Shown: positions 16,363 to 25,251, counted from the stretch's first letter. The stretch is DNA of 64,000 nt from Marivita sp030148515 (GCF_048006345.1 NZ_CP180351.1:4092001-4156000), one strand, 5' to 3'. The notes: generated by a model not told the origin, from the sequence alone. Translations and numbers: made by a program.

Positions 16363-17541
16363 TTATTGCAGGTCGCTGAACGCCTCTTGCAGGCGTTTGG
16401 CCGCCTCTTCGACGCGGTAGGTTTGCGTGGCAAGGTTGAAGCGCAGGAAGGTCTCGCCACCGGGGCCAAACTCCGGGCCGGGGCTGGGCGCGATGCGGGC
16501 ATCCTTGCGGACCCGTCGGCTGATTTCTTCGAACGACATGCCCGTACCCGAGAAATCCACCCATGCGAGATAGGTCGAGGCCAAAGGCAACGACCGAACA
16601 CCGGGGATCGCATTGACCGCGTCATCAAAGATGCGACGGTTTTCGATGAGATGTTCGATCTGCGCATCGACCCATTCTGCGCCTTCGGGCGTGTAGGCCG
16701 CCGTGACCATCTCCAGCCCCATGCGGTTTGGCGAATAGTCCAGTGATCGAAGCCGCTGCGCCATCGCTTCGCGCAGGGTGGCGTCAGGTATGATGATGTT
16801 CCCGGTCTTGAGGCCTGCAATGTTGAAGGTCTTGGAAGAGGCGGTCAGGATCACCGAACGGTCCCGCGAATCCTTCGCTGCAACATCGTAGGGCACGAAA
16901 CTGTGCCCCGGATAGATGAAGTCGTGGTGAATCTCGTCTGCCACGACGATGAGATCGTTCTTCTCGGCGAATTCGGCCACTTGGCGCAGTTCCTCGGCGC
17001 TCCAGATGCGCCCGGACGGGTTCTGCGGGGAACAGAAGATCAAAAGCTTCTCAGACCCATCCAACCGTGACTGCGCGTCTTCCAGATCAAGGTTATAACT
17101 GTCCCCCTCGCGCTTCAGAGGGCATTGCACCGGGACACGCCCGGCTTTGCGGATCTTGAACTCGAACTCGTGATACACCGGGTTGAAGGTGACAACCCGA
17201 TCCCCCGGTTCAGTCCAGACGTCGATGCAAAGCGCAATCGCGTTGCCCAGGCCCTGACATGTCAGAATCCAGTCGGTGTCGATATCCCAGCCATGGCGCG
17301 TTTTCATCCACCACTGGATCGCCGCGAGGTATTCGGTGTTGTCGGTCCAATACCCGAACACACCATGATCCACCGCCGCCTGCATCGCCCGCAGCACGCA
17401 GGGCGCGGTTGGATAGTCGCTGTCTGCGGTCCACATCGCGATCCCGTCTGCGCTTGGAACGTCGAACTTGCTTTCCAGAACGTCCCATTTGGAGCTGTGC
17501 CGGCCACGGCGGTCATTGGGTCTGTTGAAAAGGTCGCGCAT
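16363..17541 (-). CDS. MalY/PatB-type PLP aminotransferase or cystathionine beta-lyase
   Basis: A 392-residue fold-type I PLP enzyme of the MalY/PatB group, which mostly catalyses C-S beta-lyase reactions on cystathionine or related amino acids. The N-terminal KWDVLESKF and MWTADSDYPTAP motifs, the SPQNPSG motif (CSPQNPSGRIW) and the lysine-bearing SSKTFNIAGLKTG segment are all present. The last contains the Schiff-base lysine at about residue 232. It sits alone, convergent with the TRIC gene and divergent from def. The substrate is not certain. Confidence 0.9.
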   Translation of the reverse strand: MRDLFNRPNDRRGRHSSKWDVLESKFDVPSADGIAMWTADSDYPTAPCVLRAMQAAVDHGVFGYWTDNTEYLAAIQWWMKTRHGWDIDTDWILTCQGLGNAIALCIDVWTEPGDRVVTFNPVYHEFEFKIRKAGRVPVQCPLKREGDSYNLDLEDAQSRLDGSEKLLIFCSPQNPSGRIWSAEELRQVAEFAEKNDLIVVADEIHHDFIYPGHSFVPYDVAAKDSRDRSVILTASSKTFNIAGLKTGNIIIPDATLREAMAQRLRSLDYSPNRMGLEMVTAAYTPEGAEWVDAQIEHLIENRRIFDDAVNAIPGVRSLPLASTYLAWVDFSGTGMSFEEISRRVRKDARIAPSPGPEFGPGGETFLRFNLATQTYRVEEAAKRLQEAFSDLQ

Positions 17542-17647
17542 GTCTCACTCCAAGGTGCTCGGATTTTTTGGCGACGCTACCCCAGTGAACGGCAGGTGCA
17601 AGAGCCGGTCTATTGCCCTCGGGACATTCATTTACTAGATCACTGCC

Positions 17648-18166
17648 ATGAAATTGCCTATCCTCATCCACCCGGACCCGCGTCTGAAAAAGGTCTGTGA
17701 CCCTGTGCCCGATTTGTCGGACGATTTGCGCACGCTGGCCAAGGACATGCTGGAAACCATGTATGACGCGCCGGGCATTGGTTTGGCCGCGCCGCAGGTG
17801 GGCGTGCTGTCGCGCCTGATCGTGCTCGATTGCATCAAGGACGAGGAGTCGACGCCGCGTCCTCTCATCATGTTCAACCCCGAGATTCTTGCGTCTTCGG
17901 ATGATCTGAACGTCTATGAGGAAGGCTGTCTGTCGATTCCGGACCAATTCGCCGACGTGACCCGCCCCGAAGCGGTCAAGGTGGCTTGGATCGACGAAAA
18001 GGGAAACCCGAGGGAAGAAGAGTTCGACGGGCTGTGGGCGACGTGTGTCCAGCACGAGATCGACCATTTGAACGGCAAGCTGTTCATCGACTACCTGAAG
18101 CCGCTCAGACGCCAGATGATCACGCGCAAGATGGTCAAGCTCAAGCGAGAGCAGGCGCGCGCATGA
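17648..18166 (+). CDS. def: Peptide deformylase (canonical copy)
   Basis: Removes the formyl group from the initiator methionine of nascent proteins. The 172 residues have intact motif I (GIGLAAPQVG, Gln50), motif II (EGCLSIP, metal ligand Cys94) and motif III (QHEIDH: His136, Glu137, His140). This is therefore the active housekeeping enzyme. It is first of three deformylase-type genes, each overlapping the next by an ATGA, followed by fmt. Pairing of def and fmt places both formylation and deformylation on one transcript. Confidence 0.97.
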   Translation: MKLPILIHPDPRLKKVCDPVPDLSDDLRTLAKDMLETMYDAPGIGLAAPQVGVLSRLIVLDCIKDEESTPRPLIMFNPEILASSDDLNVYEEGCLSIPDQFADVTRPEAVKVAWIDEKGNPREEEFDGLWATCVQHEIDHLNGKLFIDYLKPLRRQMITRKMVKLKREQARA

Positions 18167-18660
18167 CTGTGCGGCCCATTGTCAAATGGCCTGATCCCCG
18201 ACTGTCCGAGGTCTGCGCGCCGGTTGAAAATCTGACCGGGCTGGCCGATCTTGTCCGGGATATGTTCGAGACGATGTACGACGCACCGGGGCGGGGGCTT
18301 GCGGCGCCGCAGATCGGTGTGATGCAACGTGTGTTCGTGATGGACCCGACGTGGAAAGACGGTGACCGCAGCCCCTTCGTGTGCATCAACCCGGAAATCC
18401 ATGCGGCTGGCGATGACACCGCCCAAGCGACAGAGGCCTGTCTATCTATTCCGGGTGTCTCGGCTGACGTAACGCGCCCAACAGATATCACGCTCGGTTA
18501 CACCGATCTGGCTGGTGTCCGGCATGAAGCGCGGCTCACGGGATTTGCTGCGGCCTGTGCGCAGCATGAACTGGATCATCTGAATGGCGTCGTGATCTTT
18601 GACCGCCTTGCACCCCAGATGCGGGCGCAGGTCGAAGCCAGATATGCGGCGCTTGCATGA
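18163..18660 (+). CDS. Second peptide deformylase, variant motif II
   Basis: A 165-residue paralog of the preceding gene, overlapping it by 4 nt. Motif I (GRGLAAPQIG) and motif III (QHELDH: His135, Glu136, His139) are intact, and the metal-ligand cysteine is kept at Cys93. Motif II, however, reads EACLSIP, with Ala in place of Gly. The protein should still bind metal and could be active. Sequence similarity across the whole length points to tandem duplication rather than separate acquisition (inference). Confidence 0.9.
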   Translation: MTVRPIVKWPDPRLSEVCAPVENLTGLADLVRDMFETMYDAPGRGLAAPQIGVMQRVFVMDPTWKDGDRSPFVCINPEIHAAGDDTAQATEACLSIPGVSADVTRPTDITLGYTDLAGVRHEARLTGFAAACAQHELDHLNGVVIFDRLAPQMRAQVEARYAALA

Positions 18661-19154
18661 CCACGCGTGTTTGCCTGCCGTGGCCGCACAAGTACCTGCG
18701 CACACCCGCTGAGCCGGTGGAAGAGATCACCGACGAGATTCGCGCGATCTGGGAGGACATGATCGACACGATGGAGGCCATGCCCGGTGTCGGACTCGCA
18801 GCGAACCAGATCGGTATCCTGAAACGGCTGGCCGTTGTTGATGCCTCCGATGACCGGGGGCGGGTGGTAAGGATGGCGAATCCGGAAATCCTGCACGCCT
18901 CGGTCCAGCTTCGGTCGCATGAAGAAGCGAGCCCGAACCTGCCCGGCGTCTTTGCCAAGATCGAACGCCCGCGTGCCGTAACCGTAAGGTTCATGGGGGC
19001 AGACGGTACGGTTCACGAGCAGGATTTCGTTGGCCTCTGGGCCACGTCGGTCCAGCACCAGATCGACCACCTGAACGGCACGATGTATTTCGATCATCTG
19101 AGCAAGACCAAGCGCGACATCCTTTTGCGGCGGGCCAAAAAGCTGAAGGGCTAG
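18657..19154 (+). CDS. Degenerate peptide-deformylase-like protein
   Basis: A 165-residue deformylase-fold protein, third in the series and joined to the second copy by an ATGA overlap. Motif I (GVGLAANQIG) is present. Motif II is EASPNLPG, so the metal-ligand cysteine is replaced (Ser92). Motif III is HQIDH (His134, Gln135, His138), so the catalytic Glu is replaced by Gln. By family logic the protein should not deformylate peptides. The frame is open to the end with no frameshift, so it is a maintained paralog, not debris. It lies 3 nt before fmt. Confidence 0.88.
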   Translation: MTTRVCLPWPHKYLRTPAEPVEEITDEIRAIWEDMIDTMEAMPGVGLAANQIGILKRLAVVDASDDRGRVVRMANPEILHASVQLRSHEEASPNLPGVFAKIERPRAVTVRFMGADGTVHEQDFVGLWATSVQHQIDHLNGTMYFDHLSKTKRDILLRRAKKLKG

Positions 19155-19157
19155 GAT

Positions 19158-20069
19158 ATGCGGATCATCTTCATGGGGACGCCCGACTTCTCGGTTCCGG
19201 TGCTCGACGCATTGGTCGAGGCCGGGCACGAGATCGCCGCTGTCTATTGCCAGCCGCCACGTCCTGCGGGTCGGGGCAAAAAGGACCGCCCTACACCTGT
19301 GCACGCGCGTGCCGAGGAGCTTGGGTTAGAGGTTCGGCATCCGACGACGCTCCGAAACGTCGAGGCACAGCAGGACTTTGCGGCGTTGAACGCAGACATC
19401 GCTGTTGTGGTGGCCTACGGTCTGATCCTGCCGCAAGCGGTTCTGGACGCGCCTAAACATGGCTGTTTGAACATCCACGCCTCGCTTCTGCCGCGCTGGC
19501 GGGGGGCCGCGCCGATCCATCGTGCGATCATGGCCGGAGATTCGGAGACAGGGATCTGCATCATGCAGATGGAGGCGGGGCTTGATACGGGGCCAGTGCT
19601 GTTGCGCGAATCGACCTCGATTGGCGCGACCGAGACCACGGGCGAATTGCATGACCGTCTGAGCAAGATGGGCGCTGACCTGATTGTACAGGCAGTGCAG
19701 CAGATCGACGCTCTAACACCTGAGGTCCAGCTGGAGACCGGCGTGACCTACGCCCAAAAGATCGACAAGGCCGAAGCGCAGATTGACTGGACCCGTCCCG
19801 CCGTTGAGGTCGACCGCCAGATCCGGGGCCTGTCTCCATTTCCGGGGGCCTGGACGATGATCGGATCAGAGCGCGTGAAATGTCTTGGCAGCCGGTTGGC
19901 CGATGCAAGCGGCCCTGCCGGAGCCGCGCTTGACGATGCCTTGACCATTGCGTGTGGAACAGGAGCGGTTACCATCACCCGTGCACAACGCGCAGGCAAA
20001 GGCATGCAGGACAGCGATACGTTCCTGCGGGGTATGGCGGTTCCCAAAGGAACCCGTTTGGGAGAGTAG
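19158..20069 (+). CDS. fmt: Methionyl-tRNA formyltransferase
   Basis: Formylates Met-tRNA(fMet) from 10-formyl-tetrahydrofolate to permit translation initiation. The 303 residues start with MRIIFMGTPDFSVPVL, show the family signature NIHASLLPRWRGAAPIHRAI and the later MEAGLDTGPVL motif, and have a C-terminal OB-like domain from about residue 205. It is last of the def-def-def-fmt series, at 3-nt spacing, so formylation and deformylation are co-expressed. Confidence 0.97.
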   Translation: MRIIFMGTPDFSVPVLDALVEAGHEIAAVYCQPPRPAGRGKKDRPTPVHARAEELGLEVRHPTTLRNVEAQQDFAALNADIAVVVAYGLILPQAVLDAPKHGCLNIHASLLPRWRGAAPIHRAIMAGDSETGICIMQMEAGLDTGPVLLRESTSIGATETTGELHDRLSKMGADLIVQAVQQIDALTPEVQLETGVTYAQKIDKAEAQIDWTRPAVEVDRQIRGLSPFPGAWTMIGSERVKCLGSRLADASGPAGAALDDALTIACGTGAVTITRAQRAGKGMQDSDTFLRGMAVPKGTRLGE

Positions 20070-20071
20070 GG

Positions 20072-20332
20072 ATGTTCATGATCTTGATGGGCACTGTCGT
20101 GATCGCAGGGATCGTGGGATACATCTCTGAGAAGACCGGGTTTACCAACAACGGCATCATCCAGAGCATCATCATCTGCGTCGGTGGCGCATTCCTTGCC
20201 TATTTCGTGCGGATCATGTTCGGATTCGGCTTCGGTTCGCCCGGTTTGAATGCGATCGTCTCGTCACTCGGCGCGTTGATCATCGTGCCGACCCATTGGC
20301 GCAGCACCGTGCGTGACCGGCGTCGGAGGTAA
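20072..20332 (+). CDS. Small GlsB/YeaQ/YmgE-like membrane protein (copy 1)
   Basis: An 86-residue protein with three hydrophobic segments. Glycine-rich helices (IAGIVGYISEKTG, GSPGLNAIVSSLGALIIV) resemble the transglycosylase-associated (GlsB/YeaQ) family of small stress-linked membrane proteins. It starts 2 nt after the fmt stop and ends in an arginine-rich tail (RDRRRR). The role is unknown. Confidence 0.75.
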   Translation: MFMILMGTVVIAGIVGYISEKTGFTNNGIIQSIIICVGGAFLAYFVRIMFGFGFGSPGLNAIVSSLGALIIVPTHWRSTVRDRRRR

Positions 20333-20335
20333 GCG

Positions 20336-20569
20336 ATGCACATCCTTTTTCTCTTGATCATCGGGGCAGCGGCCGGATTTCTGGCCACACGGGTCATGCG
20401 AGTTGAGATGAGCACGCTTGCCACGGTGATGGTAGGCGTGGCAGGGGCGCTGATCGGTGGAATGGTGATCCGGTTCCTGCTGGCCGCCACTGGTGCGGTT
20501 GCGGGGTTTGTCGGTGCAATCCTTGGCGCGATGATCGTGATCTGGATCGTGCAGAAACTGCGATCCTGA
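20336..20569 (+). CDS. Small GlsB/YeaQ/YmgE-like membrane protein (copy 2)
   Basis: A 77-residue membrane protein with three hydrophobic segments and the family pattern GAAAGFLATRVM ... VGVAGALIGGMVI. It lies 3 nt after copy 1, so the two are co-translated and may form a pair. It ends 1 nt from the convergent universal stress protein gene, with no terminator visible between them. Confidence 0.75.
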   Translation: MHILFLLIIGAAAGFLATRVMRVEMSTLATVMVGVAGALIGGMVIRFLLAATGAVAGFVGAILGAMIVIWIVQKLRS

Positions 20570-20570
20570 T

Positions 20571-21428
20571 CTAGCGCATGATCAGAACAGGCACCTTGCA
20601 CGAACGGATCATCTCGGTCGTCGTGGACCCGATGATGAAACTGCGCACCCGGCTGTGACCATAAGCGCCCATCACCAGCAGGTCTTGCGCCCCGGTCGAG
20701 GTAATCTGCGCCAGCACTTTTTCCGGCTCTCCACTTTGGACAAGTGTCTTGGCGTCGAACCCACCTGCCTTGAGGGTGGCGGCGGCATCTGACAGCGATT
20801 TCTGGATGGCAGGCGTTTCCTTGCCCGCAAAAACCAATGTGACGGAAAGCCCCGCAAACATCTGGCTGCGCGCAATATAATCGACCGCCTTGAGCGATGA
20901 CGGGCCACCGTCAAAGGCAACCAGCACGGATGTGATCGGCTTGAACGCGCGGTTGGCAATGAAGACAGGTTTGTGGCTTGCCCGGACGATGCGTTCGAGG
21001 TTGGAGCCCAGATGCTCCATCGCCAGTCCGGCAGCTTCGCCGCGTTTGCCGATGACGATCATGTCGCCGGTTTCTTCTTTGGCGGTCACGGTTTCAACCA
21101 GATCGCCCTGACGCAGACGGGTCTCAACGGTGATGTCCGAGCCTTGGGTGATGATCGCCTTGGCGTCTTCAAGAATGGCGCGCCCATGTTCATGCGCCAG
21201 CTTGGCGCGGGCGGCGTCAAGGTCGGTCAGTTGCTCCAAAAGCGCAGACCGGGCACCAAGACGGATCGCGCCGGAAAGGTCCTGCTTTTCAACGGCGTCG
21301 CGGCGGCCCATGACATGATAGAGCTTGACCTTCCAGTCGTTGCGCCCGGCGATCCATGCTGCGTGATGGCAGACGCTTTCGGCATAAGCGGAGGCGTCCA
21401 CTAGGGCGATGAGGGTGTTTGTGGTCAT
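20571..21428 (-). CDS. Universal stress protein with two UspA domains
   Basis: A 285-residue cytosolic protein made of two UspA-like domains (about residues 1-140 and 150-285). Domain 2 ends with the ATP-binding GxxGxx(9)S pattern GAYGHSRVRSFIIGSTTTE, and domain 1 carries the shorter IVIGKRGEAAGLAMEHLGSN version. Its ATG is preceded by GGGAG. It follows the SulP transporter gene by 11 nt in the same direction. SulP-Usp pairs are common and suggest that the stress protein is linked to anion transport (inference). Confidence 0.9.
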   Translation of the reverse strand: MTTNTLIALVDASAYAESVCHHAAWIAGRNDWKVKLYHVMGRRDAVEKQDLSGAIRLGARSALLEQLTDLDAARAKLAHEHGRAILEDAKAIITQGSDITVETRLRQGDLVETVTAKEETGDMIVIGKRGEAAGLAMEHLGSNLERIVRASHKPVFIANRAFKPITSVLVAFDGGPSSLKAVDYIARSQMFAGLSVTLVFAGKETPAIQKSLSDAAATLKAGGFDAKTLVQSGEPEKVLAQITSTGAQDLLVMGAYGHSRVRSFIIGSTTTEMIRSCKVPVLIMR

Positions 21429-21439
21429 GGTCTTTCTCC

Positions 21440-22930
21440 CTAGTGGCCGAGCAGTTCATCCATCGCGCCGGGCTTGTCATGAATGGCAAGCCTGTCGACG
21501 ATGGTTTCGGATGCCTTATTCAAGCCAATCAGCTCGACCTCCGCACCTTCGCGGCGGAACTTGAGCACGGCCATGTCCAAAGCTGCAACCGATGAGATGT
21601 CCCAGATATGCGCGCGGCTGAGGTCGATGGTCACGCGGGCCGGAGCCTCGCGGAAGTCGAAAGCCTTCATGAAATCCTCGGACGAGGCGAAGAACAATTG
21701 GCCCTCGATGGTATAGGTACGGTGTTCGCCGTCCGGCGTGATCGTGGAGCGCACGCGGAAGAGTTGCGAGATCTTCCAGGCAAAGAAGATGCCCGAGAGC
21801 AGCACACCGACCAACACGCCAATGGCGAGGTTGTGGGTGTAGATCACGAAAAACACGGTCGCCAGCATCACGATGGAGGACGAGCGTGGGTGATCGCGCA
21901 GGTTCTTGATCGACGACCACGAGAACGTGCCGATGGACACCATGATCATGATCGCAACAAGTGCGGCCATCGGGATGATGGCCACGATATCGCCGAGAGC
22001 TACGACAAGGATCAGCAGGAACAGACCGGCCACGAAGCTCGACAATCGCCCACGTCCGCCGGATTTCACGTTGATGATCGACTGCCCGATCATGGCGCAG
22101 CCTGCCATGCCTCCGATAAACCCGGTGGCCGAATTGGCTAGGCCCTGACCGATGCATTCCTGATTGCGGTTGGAGGTGGTGTCAGTCAGGTCATCGACGA
22201 TCTGCTGGGTCATCAGGCTTTCGAGCAGGCCCACGACAGCCACGGCGACCGAATAGGGGAAGATGATCTGCAGGGTCTCGAACGTCAGCGGAATGTCCGG
22301 AATGAGGAATACCGGCAGCGTGTCGGGCAAATCGCCCATGTCGCCCACGGTGCGCACGTCCCAGCCCATGGCAACCACAAGCGCTGTCAGCACGATGATC
22401 GTCACCAAAGGCGACGGGATTGCCTTGGTTAGACGCGGGAACAGGTAGATGATTGCCAGCCCAGCCGCGACCAGCGCGTAGGTGAGCGGCGGAACTTTGG
22501 AGGGGTCGAGTTCGGGCAGTTGCGCCATGAAGATCAGGATCGCCAATGCGTTCACAAAGCCGGTCATCACGGATTTCGACACGAAGCGCATCACATAGCC
22601 GAGCCTCAGAAGTCCTGCGCCGATCTGCAAAAGCCCCGCAAGCACTGTTGCCGCAAGCAGGTATTGCAGCCCGTGGTCCTTGACCAGTGTGACCATGAGA
22701 ACGGCAGTTGCCGCAGTGGCCGCCGAAATCATGCCCGGCCGGCCCCCTGTGATGGCCGTGATCACCGCAATCGAGAAGGAAGCATACAGGCCGACCTTGG
22801 GGTCAACCCCGGCAATGATCGAGAATGCGATCGCTTCGGGGATCAACGCAAGAGCTACCACCAACCCAGACAGCAGATCGCCGCGAATGTTGTGGGTCCA
22901 TTGTCGTTTGTACTGTGCAAAAGAGATCAT
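21440..22930 (-). CDS. SulP-family anion transporter with STAS domain
   Basis: A 496-residue inner-membrane transporter. It has ten or more helices, including the signature region GRPGMISAATAATAVLM and the segment GFVNALAILIFMAQLPEL. A cytoplasmic STAS domain follows at about residues 390-490 (RVTIDLSRAHIWDISSVAALD). The substrate is an inorganic or small organic anion; sulfate is likely, and bicarbonate is possible. The start has only a weak ribosome-binding site. It is the first gene of a two-gene unit with the universal stress protein. Confidence 0.9.
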   Translation of the reverse strand: MISFAQYKRQWTHNIRGDLLSGLVVALALIPEAIAFSIIAGVDPKVGLYASFSIAVITAITGGRPGMISAATAATAVLMVTLVKDHGLQYLLAATVLAGLLQIGAGLLRLGYVMRFVSKSVMTGFVNALAILIFMAQLPELDPSKVPPLTYALVAAGLAIIYLFPRLTKAIPSPLVTIIVLTALVVAMGWDVRTVGDMGDLPDTLPVFLIPDIPLTFETLQIIFPYSVAVAVVGLLESLMTQQIVDDLTDTTSNRNQECIGQGLANSATGFIGGMAGCAMIGQSIINVKSGGRGRLSSFVAGLFLLILVVALGDIVAIIPMAALVAIMIMVSIGTFSWSSIKNLRDHPRSSSIVMLATVFFVIYTHNLAIGVLVGVLLSGIFFAWKISQLFRVRSTITPDGEHRTYTIEGQLFFASSEDFMKAFDFREAPARVTIDLSRAHIWDISSVAALDMAVLKFRREGAEVELIGLNKASETIVDRLAIHDKPGAMDELLGH

Positions 22931-23300
22931 GGAAGAATTCGCCCATAGGCCGCGGTTGGATGCGCGGTCTTTGTCGGTGTCGTCAAGTTGATGGGGTTCC
23001 AGCGAAAAACCGACCAGACCGGCCAGCGAAGGGTGTCACCCGACTATCGTCGGGGTCCCCTTACCCCGCCATGGCCAGGATGCCAAGTTGAACGGCGCTC
23101 AACTTGTCTTCTATCGGAATATGTCCGCTCTCATGCGTGCAAAGCGGGCACACGCAGAACGGTCCCCCTTGGGCGGCGGTTTTGGGGTGGCGCGAGGCTT
23201 GTCTGTGCGGATATCGATGACATTCTGCGCGAACCTAGGTGTTTTGTGAAACTGTGCAGAGGTCTAGGTGTTGGTCTGACAGTGACAAGAGGAGCACAAG
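22931..23300. other. 370-nt divergent intergenic region with small repeats
   Basis: The gap lies between the leftward SulP gene and the rightward reductase gene. I see no gene or RNA. It holds a 7-bp inverted repeat (AAGTTGA / TCAACTT, 23085-23105, 7-nt loop). It also holds a direct repeat CTAGGTGTT at 23235-23243 and 23264-23272, just upstream of the reductase start. A ribosome-binding AGAGGAG precedes the ATG at 23301. The repeats could be regulator sites but match nothing I know. Confidence 0.5.
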
Positions 23301-24290
23301 ATGGGACATCTGGTTGACGGAGTCTGGAAAGACCAATGGTACGACACCGAAAGCACGGGCGGCGCGTTCAAGCGCAGCACCTCTCGCTATCGCAACTGGA
23401 TCACCGCCGATGGCAGCGCAGGCCCCACGGGCGAAAGCGGTTTCAAGGCCGAGGCGGGGCGTTATCATCTCTATGTCAGCCTTGCCTGCCCATGGGCCCA
23501 TCGCACACTCATCTTCCGTGCGATCAAGGGACTGACGGATCATATCGGCGTATCGGTCGTTCATCCTGACATGTTATCAGATGGCTGGACGTTTGATCCC
23601 GATTTTCCCGGTGCGACCGGGGATACGCTTTACGGGTTGCCCTTCGCGCGGGACATCTATCTCAAGGCTGATCCGAAAGCATCGGGGCGCGTGACGGTTC
23701 CGATCCTGTGGGACACCCAGCGCGAGACCGTTGTGTCGAATGAAAGTTCGGAGATCATCCGCATGCTGAATTCGGCGTTCGATGGCCTGACGGGTGACAC
23801 GCAGGATTTCTGGCCAGTGGCTTTGCGCGACGAGATCGAAGCGGTCAATGAGCGCGTCTATGACACCGTCAACAATGGCGTCTACAAATCCGGTTTCGCG
23901 ACCACGCAAGAGGCCTATTACGCGGCTGTGGTGCCTCTGTTCGACAGTCTTGACTGGCTTGAGGACCGACTGTCACGGCAGCGATACCTCGTCGGCGACC
24001 GGATCACCGAAGCAGATTGGCGGCTGTTCACCACCTTGGTGCGGTTCGATTCGGTCTATCACCTGCATTTCAAATGCAATCGACGCCGGATCATCGATTA
24101 TCCCAACCTTTGGGCCTACACGCGCGAGCTTTACCAACAGCCGGGCGTTGCCGAGACCGTCAACCTTGATCACATCGTGCGGCACTATCATTACAGCCAC
24201 GAAACCATCAATCCGCACCGGATCATCCCGATCAATCCGGTTCTCGATTTCGACGCGCCGCATGGGCGTGACCATCTGGCTGCCGCTTAG
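23301..24290 (+). CDS. Glutathionyl-hydroquinone reductase (Xi-class GST)
   Basis: A 329-residue cytosolic enzyme that removes glutathione from glutathionyl-hydroquinones. The catalytic cysteine is in SLACPWAHRTL (Cys63, CPWA motif), and further family segments are WDTQRETVVSNESSEIIRMLN and YLVGDRITEADWRLFTTLVRFD. The length and N-terminal extension match the YqjG/ECM4 class. The last 4 nt overlap the convergent receiver-domain gene. It probably helps cope with quinone or oxidative damage (inference). Confidence 0.94.
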   Translation: MGHLVDGVWKDQWYDTESTGGAFKRSTSRYRNWITADGSAGPTGESGFKAEAGRYHLYVSLACPWAHRTLIFRAIKGLTDHIGVSVVHPDMLSDGWTFDPDFPGATGDTLYGLPFARDIYLKADPKASGRVTVPILWDTQRETVVSNESSEIIRMLNSAFDGLTGDTQDFWPVALRDEIEAVNERVYDTVNNGVYKSGFATTQEAYYAAVVPLFDSLDWLEDRLSRQRYLVGDRITEADWRLFTTLVRFDSVYHLHFKCNRRRIIDYPNLWAYTRELYQQPGVAETVNLDHIVRHYHYSHETINPHRIIPINPVLDFDAPHGRDHLAAA

Positions 24291-24649
24291 GCAGTTTTCG
24301 CGTAATGCTCTACCATCGCCGCCAAGTCTTCGGGCTGGGTGGCGCTGGGGACAAATGCGCAGGCGTTCGAGCAAAGCTGGAAGATGGAGCCGTCCGAGAA
24401 AAAGCTCGTATTGGTGACAAAGATCACGCGGGCGTCCGGATGACGATAGCTCGCGTAATCTGCGACGGCGATGGCGCTGCCGCCTTCCAGCACAACGTCG
24501 AGGATGATGATCGAATAGAACTGTTCGTGCAGCCTGTCGATGGCGCTGTCCTGATCCAACGCGACATCCACAACATGACTCTGACGCTGCAAATGGCGTT
24601 GCCAGATGCGGCCAAGTTTGGCGTCGTTTTGAACGATCAGCACATTCAT
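24287..24649 (-). CDS. Atypical stand-alone response-regulator receiver
   Basis: A 120-residue single receiver domain with no output domain. The phospho-acceptor Asp51 is present (IIILDVVLEGG), and so is the conserved Thr79 (IFVTN). The N-terminal acidic pair is Asn8-Asp9 rather than two acids. The lysine of the usual KP motif is missing; the equivalent region reads AFVPSA. Signalling by the normal mechanism is therefore doubtful. No histidine kinase is adjacent. The 3' end overlaps the reductase gene by 4 nt. Confidence 0.8.
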   Translation of the reverse strand: MNVLIVQNDAKLGRIWQRHLQRQSHVVDVALDQDSAIDRLHEQFYSIIILDVVLEGGSAIAVADYASYRHPDARVIFVTNTSFFSDGSIFQLCSNACAFVPSATQPEDLAAMVEHYAKTA

Positions 24650-24852
24650 TCGTCGAGGCGTCTTTCAAATTCTTGCGTCGCGTCACGGACAGGGTCCGCC
24701 GTCAGTAGATAACAAACGGTTAATGTCAGTGTAAGGAAAGTGATCAGAACGTTAAATTGAGCGAAACTTGGCCGACCGGGATGATCCCCCGTTCTGTGAC
24801 TAATTTCGAAAACGGCTGGTTTTTCAAGGGCTTTCTGGTGTGTACTACTTGA

Positions 24853-25209
24853 TCAGGGGCGCGTTGGGAAACGATCTCCTGATGCAGTGATGACAATCAA
24901 ACGGCCCTGATCGTCAGTGACATACAGATCGCAGCGTGAAAATCCGGTGACGAACTCGATGCAGATCGTGCTGTCCTGCATGACTGTGAAATACCCGTAC
25001 CCGGTGCCGCCGTCGTTCGCATAGGCGTAGGTGTAGCTCCCATCCTCGAAGAACCGCGACTGACCATCATCGAAAAAGGTGATGGTCGCGCCTCTCAGCC
25101 GCAGATCCAGGCTGGTCTGATCAAACAACTCGTCGCCTTCACGGGGCACCCATTGCTGGGCAAAAACGGCAGCGGGAACAAGTATGAAAGCAACGGCACA
25201 TCTGATCAT
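24853..25209 (-). CDS. Small secreted protein of unknown function
   Basis: A 118-residue protein with a clear signal peptide (MIRCAVAFILVPAAVFAQQ, cleavage near residue 17). The mature part is rich in aromatic and acidic residues, predicted beta, with two cysteines (STICIEFV and FSRCDLYV) that may form a disulfide. I do not recognise a family. It sits alone downstream of smc in the same direction, 42 nt after it, and before the receiver gene. The ribosome-binding site is weak. Confidence 0.65.
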   Translation of the reverse strand: MIRCAVAFILVPAAVFAQQWVPREGDELFDQTSLDLRLRGATITFFDDGQSRFFEDGSYTYAYANDGGTGYGYFTVMQDSTICIEFVTGFSRCDLYVTDDQGRLIVITASGDRFPTRP

Positions 25210-25251
25210 GAGCCAAGCTTAAGCGTAATCATGCAAACGCCGCAGACACGT

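Noticed and set aside
22931..23300. tRNA or small RNA gene in the SulP/reductase gap
   Set aside because: No cloverleaf with GG-TTC arms or CCA-type acceptor could be drawn; only short palindromes are present.
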